From: Rhizobiales bacterium 62-17
GTDB lineage: Bacteria; Pseudomonadota; Alphaproteobacteria; Rhizobiales; Beijerinckiaceae
Assembly (NCBI GenBank): GCA_001898965.1
Contig: MKVW01000009.1
Location: 1,712,818-1,776,817, forward strand
DNA length: 64,000 nucleotides
Direction: 5' to 3'
A program made the translations under genes and the position numbers. Positions 25,096-33,000 of the stretch are shown here, piece by piece. The notes beneath the pieces are model-generated. The model was not told the origin of the DNA. It made no database searches and saw nothing but the letters and a program-made list of their open reading frames with translations. Position 1 is the first letter of the stretch, and each line of letters starts with the position of its first letter.

Positions 25096-26163
25096 TTATT
25101 GATTTGGCTTGGCCTCGCCGTTGGGCTGCGGTGCCGGATCAGTCTTGGGATCGGTTTTGGCTTCCTGGGTGAAGTCCTTCAACCCCCAGGCAAGCATGTC
25201 AGAATCGTTCTTCGACAGTTTGAATTCGAAACCGTCGATCTTCGGCTTCAAGGCTTCCGCCTGCTTGTTCGATTCCTCGTTGGTGCCTTCGGCCGAGATG
25301 CGCACCCAGCCATCGGCGAGGTCGCCGACACTGGTGACGGTGAGCTTCAGCCCGTTGTGGCCATAGGCCGTCAGCGTGCGGCCCCCGGCTTTCACATCAC
25401 CTGTCGGCTTGCGCACGTCCTGGAAGCTGATCGGATCGACCATGAAGGACAGGCGCATCAGCTTGCCGGCTTCCGCTTCGCGGCCGGCCGGCGGCGCTTG
25501 CAGGGTCAGATCGGCCCCCTTGGTGGCCGACACGAGTGTGACGTCATCGAGGCCGCCGCCGCGCAGTTCCAGTTTCGCCAGCGCATCCTTGTTGAGATTG
25601 AGCAGATTGATCTCGAACCAGGCGGTGTTGGGCACCGGCACGCGCACTTCGCCGCGCGCCAGCCAGGTCTGCGGCTCCTTGGGGAAACGCACGAACGTGC
25701 CGCCCCGCGCGCCGCCGACCGTCATGTCGCGATTGCCGACGATGATGTCGGCCAAGGTCGCGCCCTTGCTGTCGGTGAGGGTCACCTGGCGGCCGGTTTT
25801 CTCGGCCTGTCCCGCATCGGCAAGGCCGAGATCGGCATAGCGTTGCGGATCGGAGGTTTTGCTCTCCTCATAAGCAAGGCTGATCATACCGGCGACGATG
25901 TCGCGGAAGGCTTCCGGCTTTGCCGGATAGCCCGATGCCTTGTCGAAGAAGCCATTGTCGCGCCGCTCCACCGTGAACGGCTTGTCATTGTCGCGGATGG
26001 TGATCGCCGCGACAGTGTTGGCTTGGTTGATGAGTTGCGGAAACACCGGCTCGCCGCGCCGGTCGGCGGCGATGCCTTGCGGGGCCGTCCGCAGAGCTGC
26101 CCAGGTGCCGGCGACGCACAGCGCCGCGACCACGCCCAGAAGGGTGACGGATTTGAAATTCAT
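25096..26163 (-). CDS. DUF4340 domain-containing membrane-anchored protein
   Basis: A 355-residue protein with an N-terminal hydrophobic anchor (SVTLLGVVAALCVAGTWAAL) and a large periplasmic region. The DUF4340 core is seen in VAAITIRDNDKPFTVERRDNGFF, TVGGARGGTFVRFPKEPQTWLARGEV and VPNTAWFEINLL. The C-terminal third (LKPKIDGFEFKLSKNDSDMLAWGLKDF) repeats a related fold. It is the last gene of a four-gene unit with a GldG-like protein, an ABC permease and an ATPase. It ends in a low-complexity Pro/Lys/Asn tail. Its molecular role is unknown. Confidence 0.85.
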   Translation of the reverse strand: MNFKSVTLLGVVAALCVAGTWAALRTAPQGIAADRRGEPVFPQLINQANTVAAITIRDNDKPFTVERRDNGFFDKASGYPAKPEAFRDIVAGMISLAYEESKTSDPQRYADLGLADAGQAEKTGRQVTLTDSKGATLADIIVGNRDMTVGGARGGTFVRFPKEPQTWLARGEVRVPVPNTAWFEINLLNLNKDALAKLELRGGGLDDVTLVSATKGADLTLQAPPAGREAEAGKLMRLSFMVDPISFQDVRKPTGDVKAGGRTLTAYGHNGLKLTVTSVGDLADGWVRISAEGTNEESNKQAEALKPKIDGFEFKLSKNDSDMLAWGLKDFTQEAKTDPKTDPAPQPNGEAKPNQ

Positions 26164-26173
26164 CTGTGCGTCC

Positions 26174-28036
26174 TCAGGCGGAGGGTTTCGGGGGCTCGCG
26201 CCGCGTGCGGCGCAGGGCGAAGAACAGCGCGATCAGGCCGGCGACGATCGGCACGCCAGCCACATTCAGCGCCGTCAGGGACGACTTGAGCCGATCGACG
26301 TCGCTGCGCAGAGCGAACTGGGTGGCGCGCAATTCCTCACGCGTCGCCAGCACTTCCGTCTTGAACTTTTCGATCGTCTCGATCTGTTGCGGCGTCAGCA
26401 CTTCATTGCCTTGCTGGCCGCCGCGTCCAAGCTCCTGCAGTTTGGTTTCGGCCTCCTTCAGGCGCGCCTGCAACTGCTGTTCCTTGGCGCTATAGCGCCG
26501 GCTCGCTTCGGCTTCCATATGCTGGATGCGCTCGAACGGCCGCCAGGAGACGCCGCGTCCGCGCAGATCCGACAGCGCCACGCCACCTGACATCTGTTCG
26601 ATGGCGTTGATGACGAAGTCGCCGTTATTGGCGAAGGCCTGCGCCACTTCCGTGCCCAGCAGATTGCGCCGCTGCACCCAGTTGCGGTCCATCACCATGT
26701 CGGCATCGCCGACGAGGATGATATTGGCCGGCTTGGTCGCCTTGGCGACATGCTCTTCCTTGCGGGTCGAGCCTTCGGGCTTGGCGGTGAAGGCGCTTTC
26801 GAGCGTGCCGGTCAAGCGGCCGGCGATAACCGGCGGCGTCTTGCCCTTCTCGATTTCGCCGGCAAGCTTGCGCATGTCGGCGGTGCGTTCCTTGGTCTCG
26901 GCCACCGGCAGCAGGCCACCCTCGGCGGACGCGGTCATCAGCGGCCGCAGCGTCACGCCTTCCTTGTTGGTGTCAAAAGCACCGGCCGTCGTCACGACGA
27001 TGGCAGAAAGCTGCGCCAGAATGGCCTCGTCCTTGCGCAAGGCTTCGTTGCGCAAGGCGAGCCACGGCAGGTTCAGCATCGGTGTCGGCCGGCCGTCGAT
27101 CGTGCGTTCGGTCTGCAGCGCCAGGCTCGGATCGGCGACTGTCTTTTTGACGTCGTAGCCGACGCCCCAGGCTTTGAACAGTTTCGGCAGGTCGGAAGAC
27201 GCGTCCGGCGGCGGCGCGCCGCGTGGGCCGATCTGATTTTCCGCATTGGGGTCGACGAAGATCAGCATGGCGCCGCCGTTCATCGCCCATTGGTCGAGCG
27301 TATATTGTGTCTTGTCGCTCAAGTGCTGCGGATGAACGACCATGACGACGCGGGTGTTGTCGGGCAACTCCTCGACATCGCCTTCCACCGGCTTGACGTC
27401 GAAGAATTGCTTCATTTGCGTCAGCACCTGCGCTTCGCGCAGGCCCATCTGTGGATTGCCGGCGAGGCCAAGGCCGTCGAACAGGGCGACGACCGGTTTG
27501 CCGCGTTTGCCGAGTTCCGCGACGAGGCGCGTCAGATCATATTCGAGAAACGCCTCGCGCTCCGGCGAGAAAGAGGCGATGACCGATTTGCCGTCGGTGG
27601 AATTGGTCGCGGCGAGGCCAAAGAACAGCCGATCGCCGGTCGACGAGCGGATCGGGCTGATGCCGAAGGCAACGGCGCGGTCCTCGTCTTCCGAATAGGG
27701 CTTGGCGTCGATCGTCTCCAGGCTGATGCGGCCCTTCGAGCCCGCCACATAGGCATCGAGCATGGAGCGCACGCGGCTGGCGAAGGCCGCGAGCTGCGGC
27801 GCTTCCTTGGTCAGTCCCGATGACATGAAGAAGCGGAAACGGATCGGTTCGTTGAGATCGCCGATCAGATTGCGGGTGCCCTGAGAAAGGGAGAACAGAT
27901 GCTGTTCAGTCAGATCGATGCGGGCGCTGCGGAAGAGCTGGCCCGAAACGATATTGACGCAACCGAAGATGAGCGCGCCCAGAACGGCGGCGATGAGGAC
28001 GAGACGGCCAGTGCCGAAGGATTTTTTGCCGGTCAT
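26174..28036 (-). CDS. GldG-like ABC-associated protein
   Basis: A 620-residue protein with one N-terminal helix (LVLIAAVLGALIFGCVNIVSG) and one C-terminal helix (VPIVAGLIALFFAL), leaving a large periplasmic domain. Residues such as LTEQHLFSLSQGTRNLIGDLNEPIRFRFFMS and GAMLIFVDPNAENQ match the ABC-associated GldG/ABC_transp_aux family. A helical, coiled-coil-like stretch (YSAKEQQLQARLKEAETKLQEL) precedes the last helix. The ATG at 28036 is chosen because it starts right before the anchor. It is 4 bases downstream of the permease gene. It is presumed to act with the ABC pair as an export or surface-assembly unit. Confidence 0.87.
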   Translation of the reverse strand: MTGKKSFGTGRLVLIAAVLGALIFGCVNIVSGQLFRSARIDLTEQHLFSLSQGTRNLIGDLNEPIRFRFFMSSGLTKEAPQLAAFASRVRSMLDAYVAGSKGRISLETIDAKPYSEDEDRAVAFGISPIRSSTGDRLFFGLAATNSTDGKSVIASFSPEREAFLEYDLTRLVAELGKRGKPVVALFDGLGLAGNPQMGLREAQVLTQMKQFFDVKPVEGDVEELPDNTRVVMVVHPQHLSDKTQYTLDQWAMNGGAMLIFVDPNAENQIGPRGAPPPDASSDLPKLFKAWGVGYDVKKTVADPSLALQTERTIDGRPTPMLNLPWLALRNEALRKDEAILAQLSAIVVTTAGAFDTNKEGVTLRPLMTASAEGGLLPVAETKERTADMRKLAGEIEKGKTPPVIAGRLTGTLESAFTAKPEGSTRKEEHVAKATKPANIILVGDADMVMDRNWVQRRNLLGTEVAQAFANNGDFVINAIEQMSGGVALSDLRGRGVSWRPFERIQHMEAEASRRYSAKEQQLQARLKEAETKLQELGRGGQQGNEVLTPQQIETIEKFKTEVLATREELRATQFALRSDVDRLKSSLTALNVAGVPIVAGLIALFFALRRTRREPPKPSA

Positions 28037-28040
28037 GGTC

Positions 28041-28775
28041 TCACGCGGCTTTCTTGACTTCGAGAATGCGCACGTTGAGCCACAGCGCAAACACGATGAG
28101 AGTGACGAAAAAGATGAGGGCCGGGATTTCCAACACGCCATCGGTGATGCGCTGGAAATGGCCGATGAACGACATCGACGAGATCGCTTGCACGATCACC
28201 TGCGGCGCCCACGGCTTGACGGCGGCCAACACCAGATCGAAGCCGGCCATGACGAACAAGAAGCCGACGACCACCGCGCCGATGAAGGCCAGCACCTGGT
28301 TCTTGGTCAGCGCCGAGACGGCGGCGGAAATCGCCAGGAAAGCGCCAGCCATCAGCCAGGAGCCGATGTAGGAGGCGAGGATCACGCCATTGTCGGGCGA
28401 GCCGAGATAATTGACGGTGATCCACAGCGGCATGGTCAACACCAGCGCGAGGCCGGCGAAAACCCAGGCGGCGAGCCATTTGCCGACGACGATCTGCCAC
28501 GGTTGCACGGGCAAGGTCATTAGCAGTTCGATCGTGCCCGCCCGACGCTCTTCCGCCCACAGGCGCATGCCGATGGCCGGCATCAGGATCAGATAAAGCC
28601 AGGGATGCCACAGGAAGAAGGCCGAGAGATCGGCCTGGCCGCGATCAAAGAAACTGGCGACGAAGAAGGTGAGGCCGGTTGCCATGCCGAGAAAGACCAC
28701 CAGGAAAACGGCGGCGAGGGGTGTGGCGAAATAGCCGGCGAATTCGCGACGGAAAACGAGCAGGATTGTTTTCAT
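28041..28775 (-). CDS. ABC transporter permease, GldF/ABC-2 type
   Basis: A 244-residue integral membrane protein with six predicted helices. The start MKTILLVFRREFAGYFATPLAAVFLVVFLG is standard for ABC-2 permeases, and ERRAGTIELLMTLPVQPWQIVVGKWLAAW is the signature cytoplasmic loop that contacts the ATPase. It partners with the ATPase 4 bases upstream and the GldG-like protein 4 bases downstream. The substrate is unknown; export rather than import is inferred from the family. Confidence 0.92.
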   Translation of the reverse strand: MKTILLVFRREFAGYFATPLAAVFLVVFLGMATGLTFFVASFFDRGQADLSAFFLWHPWLYLILMPAIGMRLWAEERRAGTIELLMTLPVQPWQIVVGKWLAAWVFAGLALVLTMPLWITVNYLGSPDNGVILASYIGSWLMAGAFLAISAAVSALTKNQVLAFIGAVVVGFLFVMAGFDLVLAAVKPWAPQVIVQAISSMSFIGHFQRITDGVLEIPALIFFVTLIVFALWLNVRILEVKKAA

Positions 28776-28779
28776 GAAG

Positions 28780-29544
28780 TCAGGCTCCGGCCTGTTCCAG
28801 GGTGATGGCGCGGAACGCGTCTTCGAGCTTCGTCGTCTTGACGAGTTGCGATCGGCTGGGGTCGGCGGCGGGGGCCTTGGCGAGCAGATCGGCCGGCGTG
28901 CCGTCGGCGAGAATGCTGCCTCTCGCAATGATCAAAGCGCGCGTACAGATCGCCTCGACTTCCTCAAGAATATGCGTCGAAACGACGATCGCCTTTTCCG
29001 GCGCCAGTTCGCGGATCAGCTCGCGCATCTCATGCTTCTGGTTCGGGTCGAGACCGTCGGTCGGCTCGTCGAGAATGAGAATGGCGGGATCATGCACCAA
29101 GGCTTGCGCGATGCCGACGCGGCGCTTGAAGCCCTTCGACAAGGCTTCGATACGCCTGTTCCACACTTCCGAGAGATCGATCCGGTCGACCAGGAAGCCG
29201 AGACGCTGGCGCGTCGTCGCCGCATCGAGGCCGCGCATGCCGGCGACGAATTCGAGGAAGGCGCCGACAGTCATGTCCGGATAGGCGGGGGCGCCTTCCG
29301 GCAGATAGCCGAGGATGCGTCGCGCCGCCATCGGATCGGTGCGGCTGTTGTGGCCATCGAGAAAGGCTTCGCCCGCATTGGGCTCCAGGAAGCCGGCGAT
29401 GATTTTCATGGTTGTGGATTTGCCGGCACCATTGGGACCGAGAAAGCCGACGACTTCGCCGCGCTGCACCGAAAACGACACGTCGTTCACCGCAGTGAAC
29501 GAACCAAAGCGTTTCACGAGACCGCGGGCCTCGACGAGCGACAT
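28780..29544 (-). CDS. ABC transporter ATP-binding protein, GldA type
   Basis: A 254-residue ATPase. Walker A is FLGPNGAGKSTTMK (residues about 36-49). The signature is LSKGFKRRVGIAQAL, a variant of LSGGQ in which Gly-Phe-Lys-Arg replaces Gly-Gly-Gln-Arg, common in ABC-2 exporters. Walker B is LILDEPTDGLDP, followed by the switch His in VSTHILEEV. The ATG at 29544 follows GGGGGA and gives the usual family N-terminus (SLVEARGLVKRFGSF). It heads the operon ATPase, permease, GldG-like, DUF4340. Confidence 0.94.
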   Translation of the reverse strand: MSLVEARGLVKRFGSFTAVNDVSFSVQRGEVVGFLGPNGAGKSTTMKIIAGFLEPNAGEAFLDGHNSRTDPMAARRILGYLPEGAPAYPDMTVGAFLEFVAGMRGLDAATTRQRLGFLVDRIDLSEVWNRRIEALSKGFKRRVGIAQALVHDPAILILDEPTDGLDPNQKHEMRELIRELAPEKAIVVSTHILEEVEAICTRALIIARGSILADGTPADLLAKAPAADPSRSQLVKTTKLEDAFRAITLEQAGA

Positions 29545-29804
29545 ATGATTTCCCCCTTGGACTGGCCTGTTGTGGGATCGGATGCAGGACATCCGACAGC
29601 GGGACACGGATAGCCATCCTGCCGCCGCGCGGCAAGATGGCCGCAAGATTACGGGGATTCAAGGGCAGAATGTTACGGATGGGGCTGTCTCAGCGTCGCA
29701 TGGCTGCACCACCGGCAGTCCCCTTGCCCTGCTGCGCCCACCCTGCCATTTTGTCGACAAAGGCGATGGCCTTTTGCGACAATACACTCTCTGGGAGATA
29801 AAGA

Positions 29805-30095
29805 ATGGCCAAGGCCTATTGGATCGCCGCCTATCATTCGGTCACCGACACCGACAAGCTCGCCGCTTATGCGAAGCTCGCGGGTCCCGCGATCGAGGCC
29901 GGTGGCGGCCGTTTTCTGGCGCGTGGCCAGGCTGCCAAGGCCTATGAGGCCGGCCTGCTTCAACGCACCGTGCTGATCGAATTCGACAGCGTCGCCGCGG
30001 CGGAAAAGACCCACGACAGCCCTGGCTATAAGGCGGCGCTGGCGGCGCTCGATGGCGGCTGCATTCGCGACATGCGGATCGTCGAAGGCGTCTGA
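29805..30095 (+). CDS. DUF1330 domain-containing protein, copy 1
   Basis: A 96-residue small cytosolic protein of the dimeric alpha/beta-barrel fold family DUF1330. The pattern AKAYWIAAYHSVTDTDKLAAYAKL, AGGGRFLARG, VLIEFDSVAAAEKTHDSPGY and CIRDMRIVEG covers the whole domain. No enzymatic residues are established for the family. It is followed by a hairpin terminator and then by a diverged copy on the same strand. The region before it (29545-29804) has a TTTGTCGACAAA palindrome at 29750 but no clear promoter match. Confidence 0.9.
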   Translation: MAKAYWIAAYHSVTDTDKLAAYAKLAGPAIEAGGGRFLARGQAAKAYEAGLLQRTVLIEFDSVAAAEKTHDSPGYKAALAALDGGCIRDMRIVEGV

Positions 30096-30117
30096 TCCCG
30101 ATTTCGACGGGTTTGAG

Positions 30118-30141
30118 CGGGGCCTTGAGCGGCCCCGTTTT
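30118..30141 (+). terminator. Rho-independent terminator between the two DUF1330 genes
   Basis: CGGGGCC and GGCCCCG pair as a 7-base stem with loop TTGAGC, followed by TTTT and then CATTTT. The second DUF1330 gene therefore probably has its own promoter. Confidence 0.75.
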
Positions 30142-30226
30142 CATTTTATCAGCTTGTTCTTCCCCACGGCCCTTGCGATGCTGACCTGCCGGGCGCATGC
30201 CGGGCCTGCCTCTGGGGAGGATGATC

Positions 30227-30535
30227 GTGGCGAAGGCTTATTGGGTCAGCCTGTATCATTCGGTGTCCGACGCCGGCAAGGTCGCCGCCTATGCGCGGTT
30301 CGCCGTGCCGGTGATCAAGGCCGGCGGCGGCCACGTGCTGGCGGGCAACATGCCCGCCAAGGTCTATGAGGCTGGCATCAAGCAGAATGTCGTGATCGTC
30401 GAATTCAACTCGCTCGCCGATGCGCAGGCGACCTACGATAGTCCGGCCTATCAGGCGGCACTCGAAATCCTCGCCGGCGCCTGCGTGCGCGATCTGCGGA
30501 TCGTCGAAGGTCTAGAGCAAACCACGTTTCGCTAG
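30227..30535 (+). CDS. DUF1330 domain-containing protein, copy 2
   Basis: A 102-residue paralogue of copy 1. The two align without gaps across the domain (AKAYWVSLYHSVSDAGKVAAYAR; AGGGHVLAGN; VIVEFNSLADAQATYDSPAY; CVRDLRIVEG). The GTG at 30227 is chosen because GGGGAGG lies six bases before it and because it reproduces the M-A-K-A-Y-W start of copy 1; an ATG at 30221 touches that site and is poorly spaced. Copy 1 stops right after VEG-V, whereas this copy continues EQTTFR before TAG. Those codons lie inside the hairpin of an intergenic repeat, so the repeat appears to have supplied the C-terminus. Confidence 0.88.
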   Translation: MAKAYWVSLYHSVSDAGKVAAYARFAVPVIKAGGGHVLAGNMPAKVYEAGIKQNVVIVEFNSLADAQATYDSPAYQAALEILAGACVRDLRIVEGLEQTTFR

Positions 30536-30600
30536 AAACGTGGTTTTGCTGAATTCTCTTGTTTTGACGCGTTTGGCGCTCTGGACCGCTATGGTTGACG
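30515..30600 (+). repeat. Hairpin-forming intergenic repeat, copy A
   Basis: The hairpin arms are 30516-30530 and 30535-30550 (AGCAAACCACGTTTC against GAAACGTGGTTTTGCT, one unpaired A). They are followed by TTGTTTTGACGCGT at 30559-30572. The same order of elements is found in the reverse orientation at 42801-42894 and, less completely, at 40031-40076. The hairpin overlaps the stop codon of DUF1330 copy 2 and may also work as its terminator. Confidence 0.75.
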
Positions 30601-30737
30601 ATCTCTTGCGCTTGCCAGGCTGATTGTTGCCCAGAATGGGAATGGCGCGCCAAACGCGGTACAGAACCGGCACGAATCGCTGTCGGTGCGATGTTCTCAT
30701 TTGTTCCGCTCCAGCGAGATTGGGAGAGAGCCAGCTC

Positions 30738-31169
30738 ATGTCGATTGAGATCCGCGAGATTACCAAGCCGGAAGAGGTCGAAGCCTGTTATCCGGTCATG
30801 TACGCGCTGCGGCCGCAGTTGGAGAACGCCGAGAAATTCGTCCAGTTGTGGCAGGAGCTATCTGCCACCGGCTATCGGCTCGTGGCTTTATCCGACTATG
30901 GCGAGGTGCGTGCGCTCGCGGGCTTCCGCATCAATCACAACATCGTCCACGGCAAGCATATCTATGTGGACGATCTGGTGACGGCCGAGAGCGAGCGCTC
31001 CAGCGGTTTCGGCGCCAAGCTGATGGACTATCTGCGCGAGGAATGCCGCAAGCAGGGCTGCGGCAAACTGTTGCTCGATACGCCGATGTCGAATTTCTTG
31101 GGCCACCGCTTCTATTATCGGCAGGGCATGTTCGCGACGGCGCTGCGTTTCACTCAGGAAATAAAATAG
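30738..31169 (+). CDS. GNAT-family N-acetyltransferase
   Basis: A 143-residue acetyltransferase of the GCN5 fold. The acetyl-CoA binding region is IYVDDLVTAESERSSGFGAKLMDYLREECRKQGC, where R-S-S-G-F-G-A is the motif A variant of Q/RxxGxG/A. The final strand is FYYRQGMFATALRF. The ATG at 30738 is preceded by GGGAGAGAG. Target amine unknown. The gene converges with an SDR gene across a short hairpin. Confidence 0.9.
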   Translation: MSIEIREITKPEEVEACYPVMYALRPQLENAEKFVQLWQELSATGYRLVALSDYGEVRALAGFRINHNIVHGKHIYVDDLVTAESERSSGFGAKLMDYLREECRKQGCGKLLLDTPMSNFLGHRFYYRQGMFATALRFTQEIK

Positions 31170-31193
31170 GCACCACTCTCGCAACGCCTATTT
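31164..31193. terminator. Candidate bidirectional terminator between GNAT and SDR genes
   Basis: AAATAGGC and GCCTATTT form an 8-base stem with a 14-base loop. It starts in the GNAT stop codon and ends 8 bases before the SDR stop. T/A richness at the stem ends suits both directions, but the loop is large. Confidence 0.4.
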
Positions 31194-31200
31194 GGATGCC

Positions 31201-31962
31201 TTATCGCGGCGCCATGCGCAGCGAGCCGTCGAGGCGCACCACTTCGCCGTTAAGATAGGGGTTTTCCACCATCTGCAGGGCGAGCGAGGAATATTCCTCG
31301 GGCCAGCCCAGGCGATGCGGGAAGGGGATGGCGGAAGCAAGCGAATCTTGCGCTTCTTGTGGCAGTTGCGCCAACAGCGGCGTGCGGAACAGGCCCGGGG
31401 CAATCGCCAACGCGCGCACACCGAACTGCGCCATCTCGCGCGCGATCGGCAGGGTCAGCGCCACGATACCGCCTTTCGAAGCCGCATAGGCGGTCTGGCC
31501 GATCTGGCCGTCGAAAGCGGCCACCGAAGCGGTCGAAATCATCACGCCGCGCTCGCTTGTGTCGAGCGGCTCGAGTTTGCACATGGCGGCACCCGCCAGG
31601 CGCATCATATTATAGGAGCCAGTGAGGTTGACCGCGATCACCTTGGCGAATTCGTCGAGCGGATGTGGACCATCGCGGCCGACCATGCGCTTGGCAACGG
31701 CGATGCCGGCGCAATTGACGAGGATGCGGGGATCGCCGAGTTCCTTCGGCAAAGCGGCGAAAAAGGCCTCGGCCTCACTGGCGCTCGACACATCGACGCG
31801 GAATGCCTTGCCGCCGATCTCGCCCGCGACCTTGTTGCCGCGATCCAAATCGCGATCGACGATGGCGACCTTGGCACCGCTGGCGGCGAGACGCCGCGCG
31901 GTCGCTTCGCCAAGCCCCGAGGCACCGCCGGTGACGACGGCAACCAGACCTTTGGGATTCAT
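31201..31962 (-). CDS. SDR-family NAD(P)-dependent oxidoreductase (3-hydroxyacyl-CoA dehydrogenase type 2-like)
   Basis: A 253-residue short-chain dehydrogenase. The cofactor motif [18 protein letters not shown] is at the N-terminus and the [11 protein letters not shown]sp indicates NAD preference. NCAGIAV is the NAG-type motif. The catalytic Ser is in [12 protein letters not shown], with Tyr and Lys in YAASKGG. The ending ([39 protein letters not shown]) is close to type 2 hydroxyacyl-CoA dehydrogenases, which oxidise short branched 3-hydroxyacyl-CoA. Start ATG at 31962, with AGGAGAGCAGGA upstream. Confidence 0.9.
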   Translation of the reverse strand: MNPKGLVAVVTGGASGLGEATARRLAASGAKVAIVDRDLDRGNKVAGEIGGKAFRVDVSSASEAEAFFAALPKELGDPRILVNCAGIAVAKRMVGRDGPHPLDEFAKVIAVNLTGSYNMMRLAGAAMCKLEPLDTSERGVMISTASVAAFDGQIGQTAYAASKGGIVALTLPIAREMAQFGVRALAIAPGLFRTPLLAQLPQEAQDSLASAIPFPHRLGWPEEYSSLALQMVENPYLNGEVVRLDGSLRMAPR

Positions 31963-32073
31963 TCCTGCTCTCCTCACACGCCGCGAAGGGGCGGCGGTTC
32001 CGGCCGCATTCAACCCAGCGGGAGCTGGGGCGTCAAGAGTATCAGTATGCCTTAGATTGTTTGTCGGCGATTT

Positions 32074-33000
32074 CTATTTGGATTTCCACGTCACCATGGC
32101 GACGGCCACGACAACCAAGGCCATGCCGACGAAAGCGATCGGCCCGAGGGTCTCGTGGAAGAGGAAATAAGCCATCAGCGCCGTCGTCGGCGGCACCAGA
32201 AAGAACAGGCTCGCCACGGTCGCCGCCGCGCCACGGCGGATCAGAATGAAGAGCAGAGTGACTGTGCCGACCGAAAGGACGACGCACAGCCATGCCAAGG
32301 AGATGATCAGTTCCGGCGTCCAGGTGTGACGGAAATCCTCCATCGCGGCCAAGGGCAGCGTGACGATCGCGGAGGCGGCGAATTGCACCACCGATCCGGT
32401 GCGCAAATCCATCTGGCCGCCAAATTTCTTCTGCCACAGGGTGCCGCCGGTGATGAACACCGCTGACATGAAAGCGAAGAACATGCCGAGCGGCGTACCG
32501 AGGCCGAGCCCCAGCTTATTCCACACCACGAGCCCGGTGCCGGCGAGGCCGATGAAAAGCCCAGCCCACTGCCGTCCGGTCGTACGTTCGCCAAGCAGCG
32601 GTGCGGCAAGGACGGCGGTGAGCAGCGGCTGCAGACCCGCCATCAGCGACGAGACGCCGGCTTCGACGCCGACGGAAATGGCAGCGAACGTCGCGCCCAG
32701 ATAGCCCGCGTGAACGAAAATGCCGCCGATGGCGATCGTCAGCAGATCCTGCCGGCGCGGCCAGGGCGCGCGCATCACCAGCGCGACGATCGTCAGCAGC
32801 ACCACCACGATGACGAAGCGGAAGAACAGAATGGTGAAGGGCCCGGCGGAAGCCAGACCAAGCTTGCCGGCGATGAACCCTGTCGACCAGAAGACGACGA
32901 ACAGCGCCGGCATGGAGGCGAACCACAGCGCCATCGTACGGGAAGAGGCGTCCGGACCGCCTTGTGGCGGCTCCGCCTTCTCGTCCTTCGGCGTGCTCAT
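32074..33000 (-). CDS. EamA/DMT-family transporter
   Basis: A 308-residue inner-membrane protein with ten predicted helices in two EamA repeats. Recognisable parts are [59 protein letters not shown] and, in the second half, [32 protein letters not shown]. Such proteins export metabolites or amino acids. Its ATG overlaps the dxs stop as ATGA (32997-33000), so it is translationally coupled to dxs. Confidence 0.92.
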   Translation of the reverse strand: MSTPKDEKAEPPQGGPDASSRTMALWFASMPALFVVFWSTGFIAGKLGLASAGPFTILFFRFVIVVVLLTIVALVMRAPWPRRQDLLTIAIGGIFVHAGYLGATFAAISVGVEAGVSSLMAGLQPLLTAVLAAPLLGERTTGRQWAGLFIGLAGTGLVVWNKLGLGLGTPLGMFFAFMSAVFITGGTLWQKKFGGQMDLRTGSVVQFAASAIVTLPLAAMEDFRHTWTPELIISLAWLCVVLSVGTVTLLFILIRRGAAATVASLFFLVPPTTALMAYFLFHETLGPIAFVGMALVVVAVAMVTWKSK

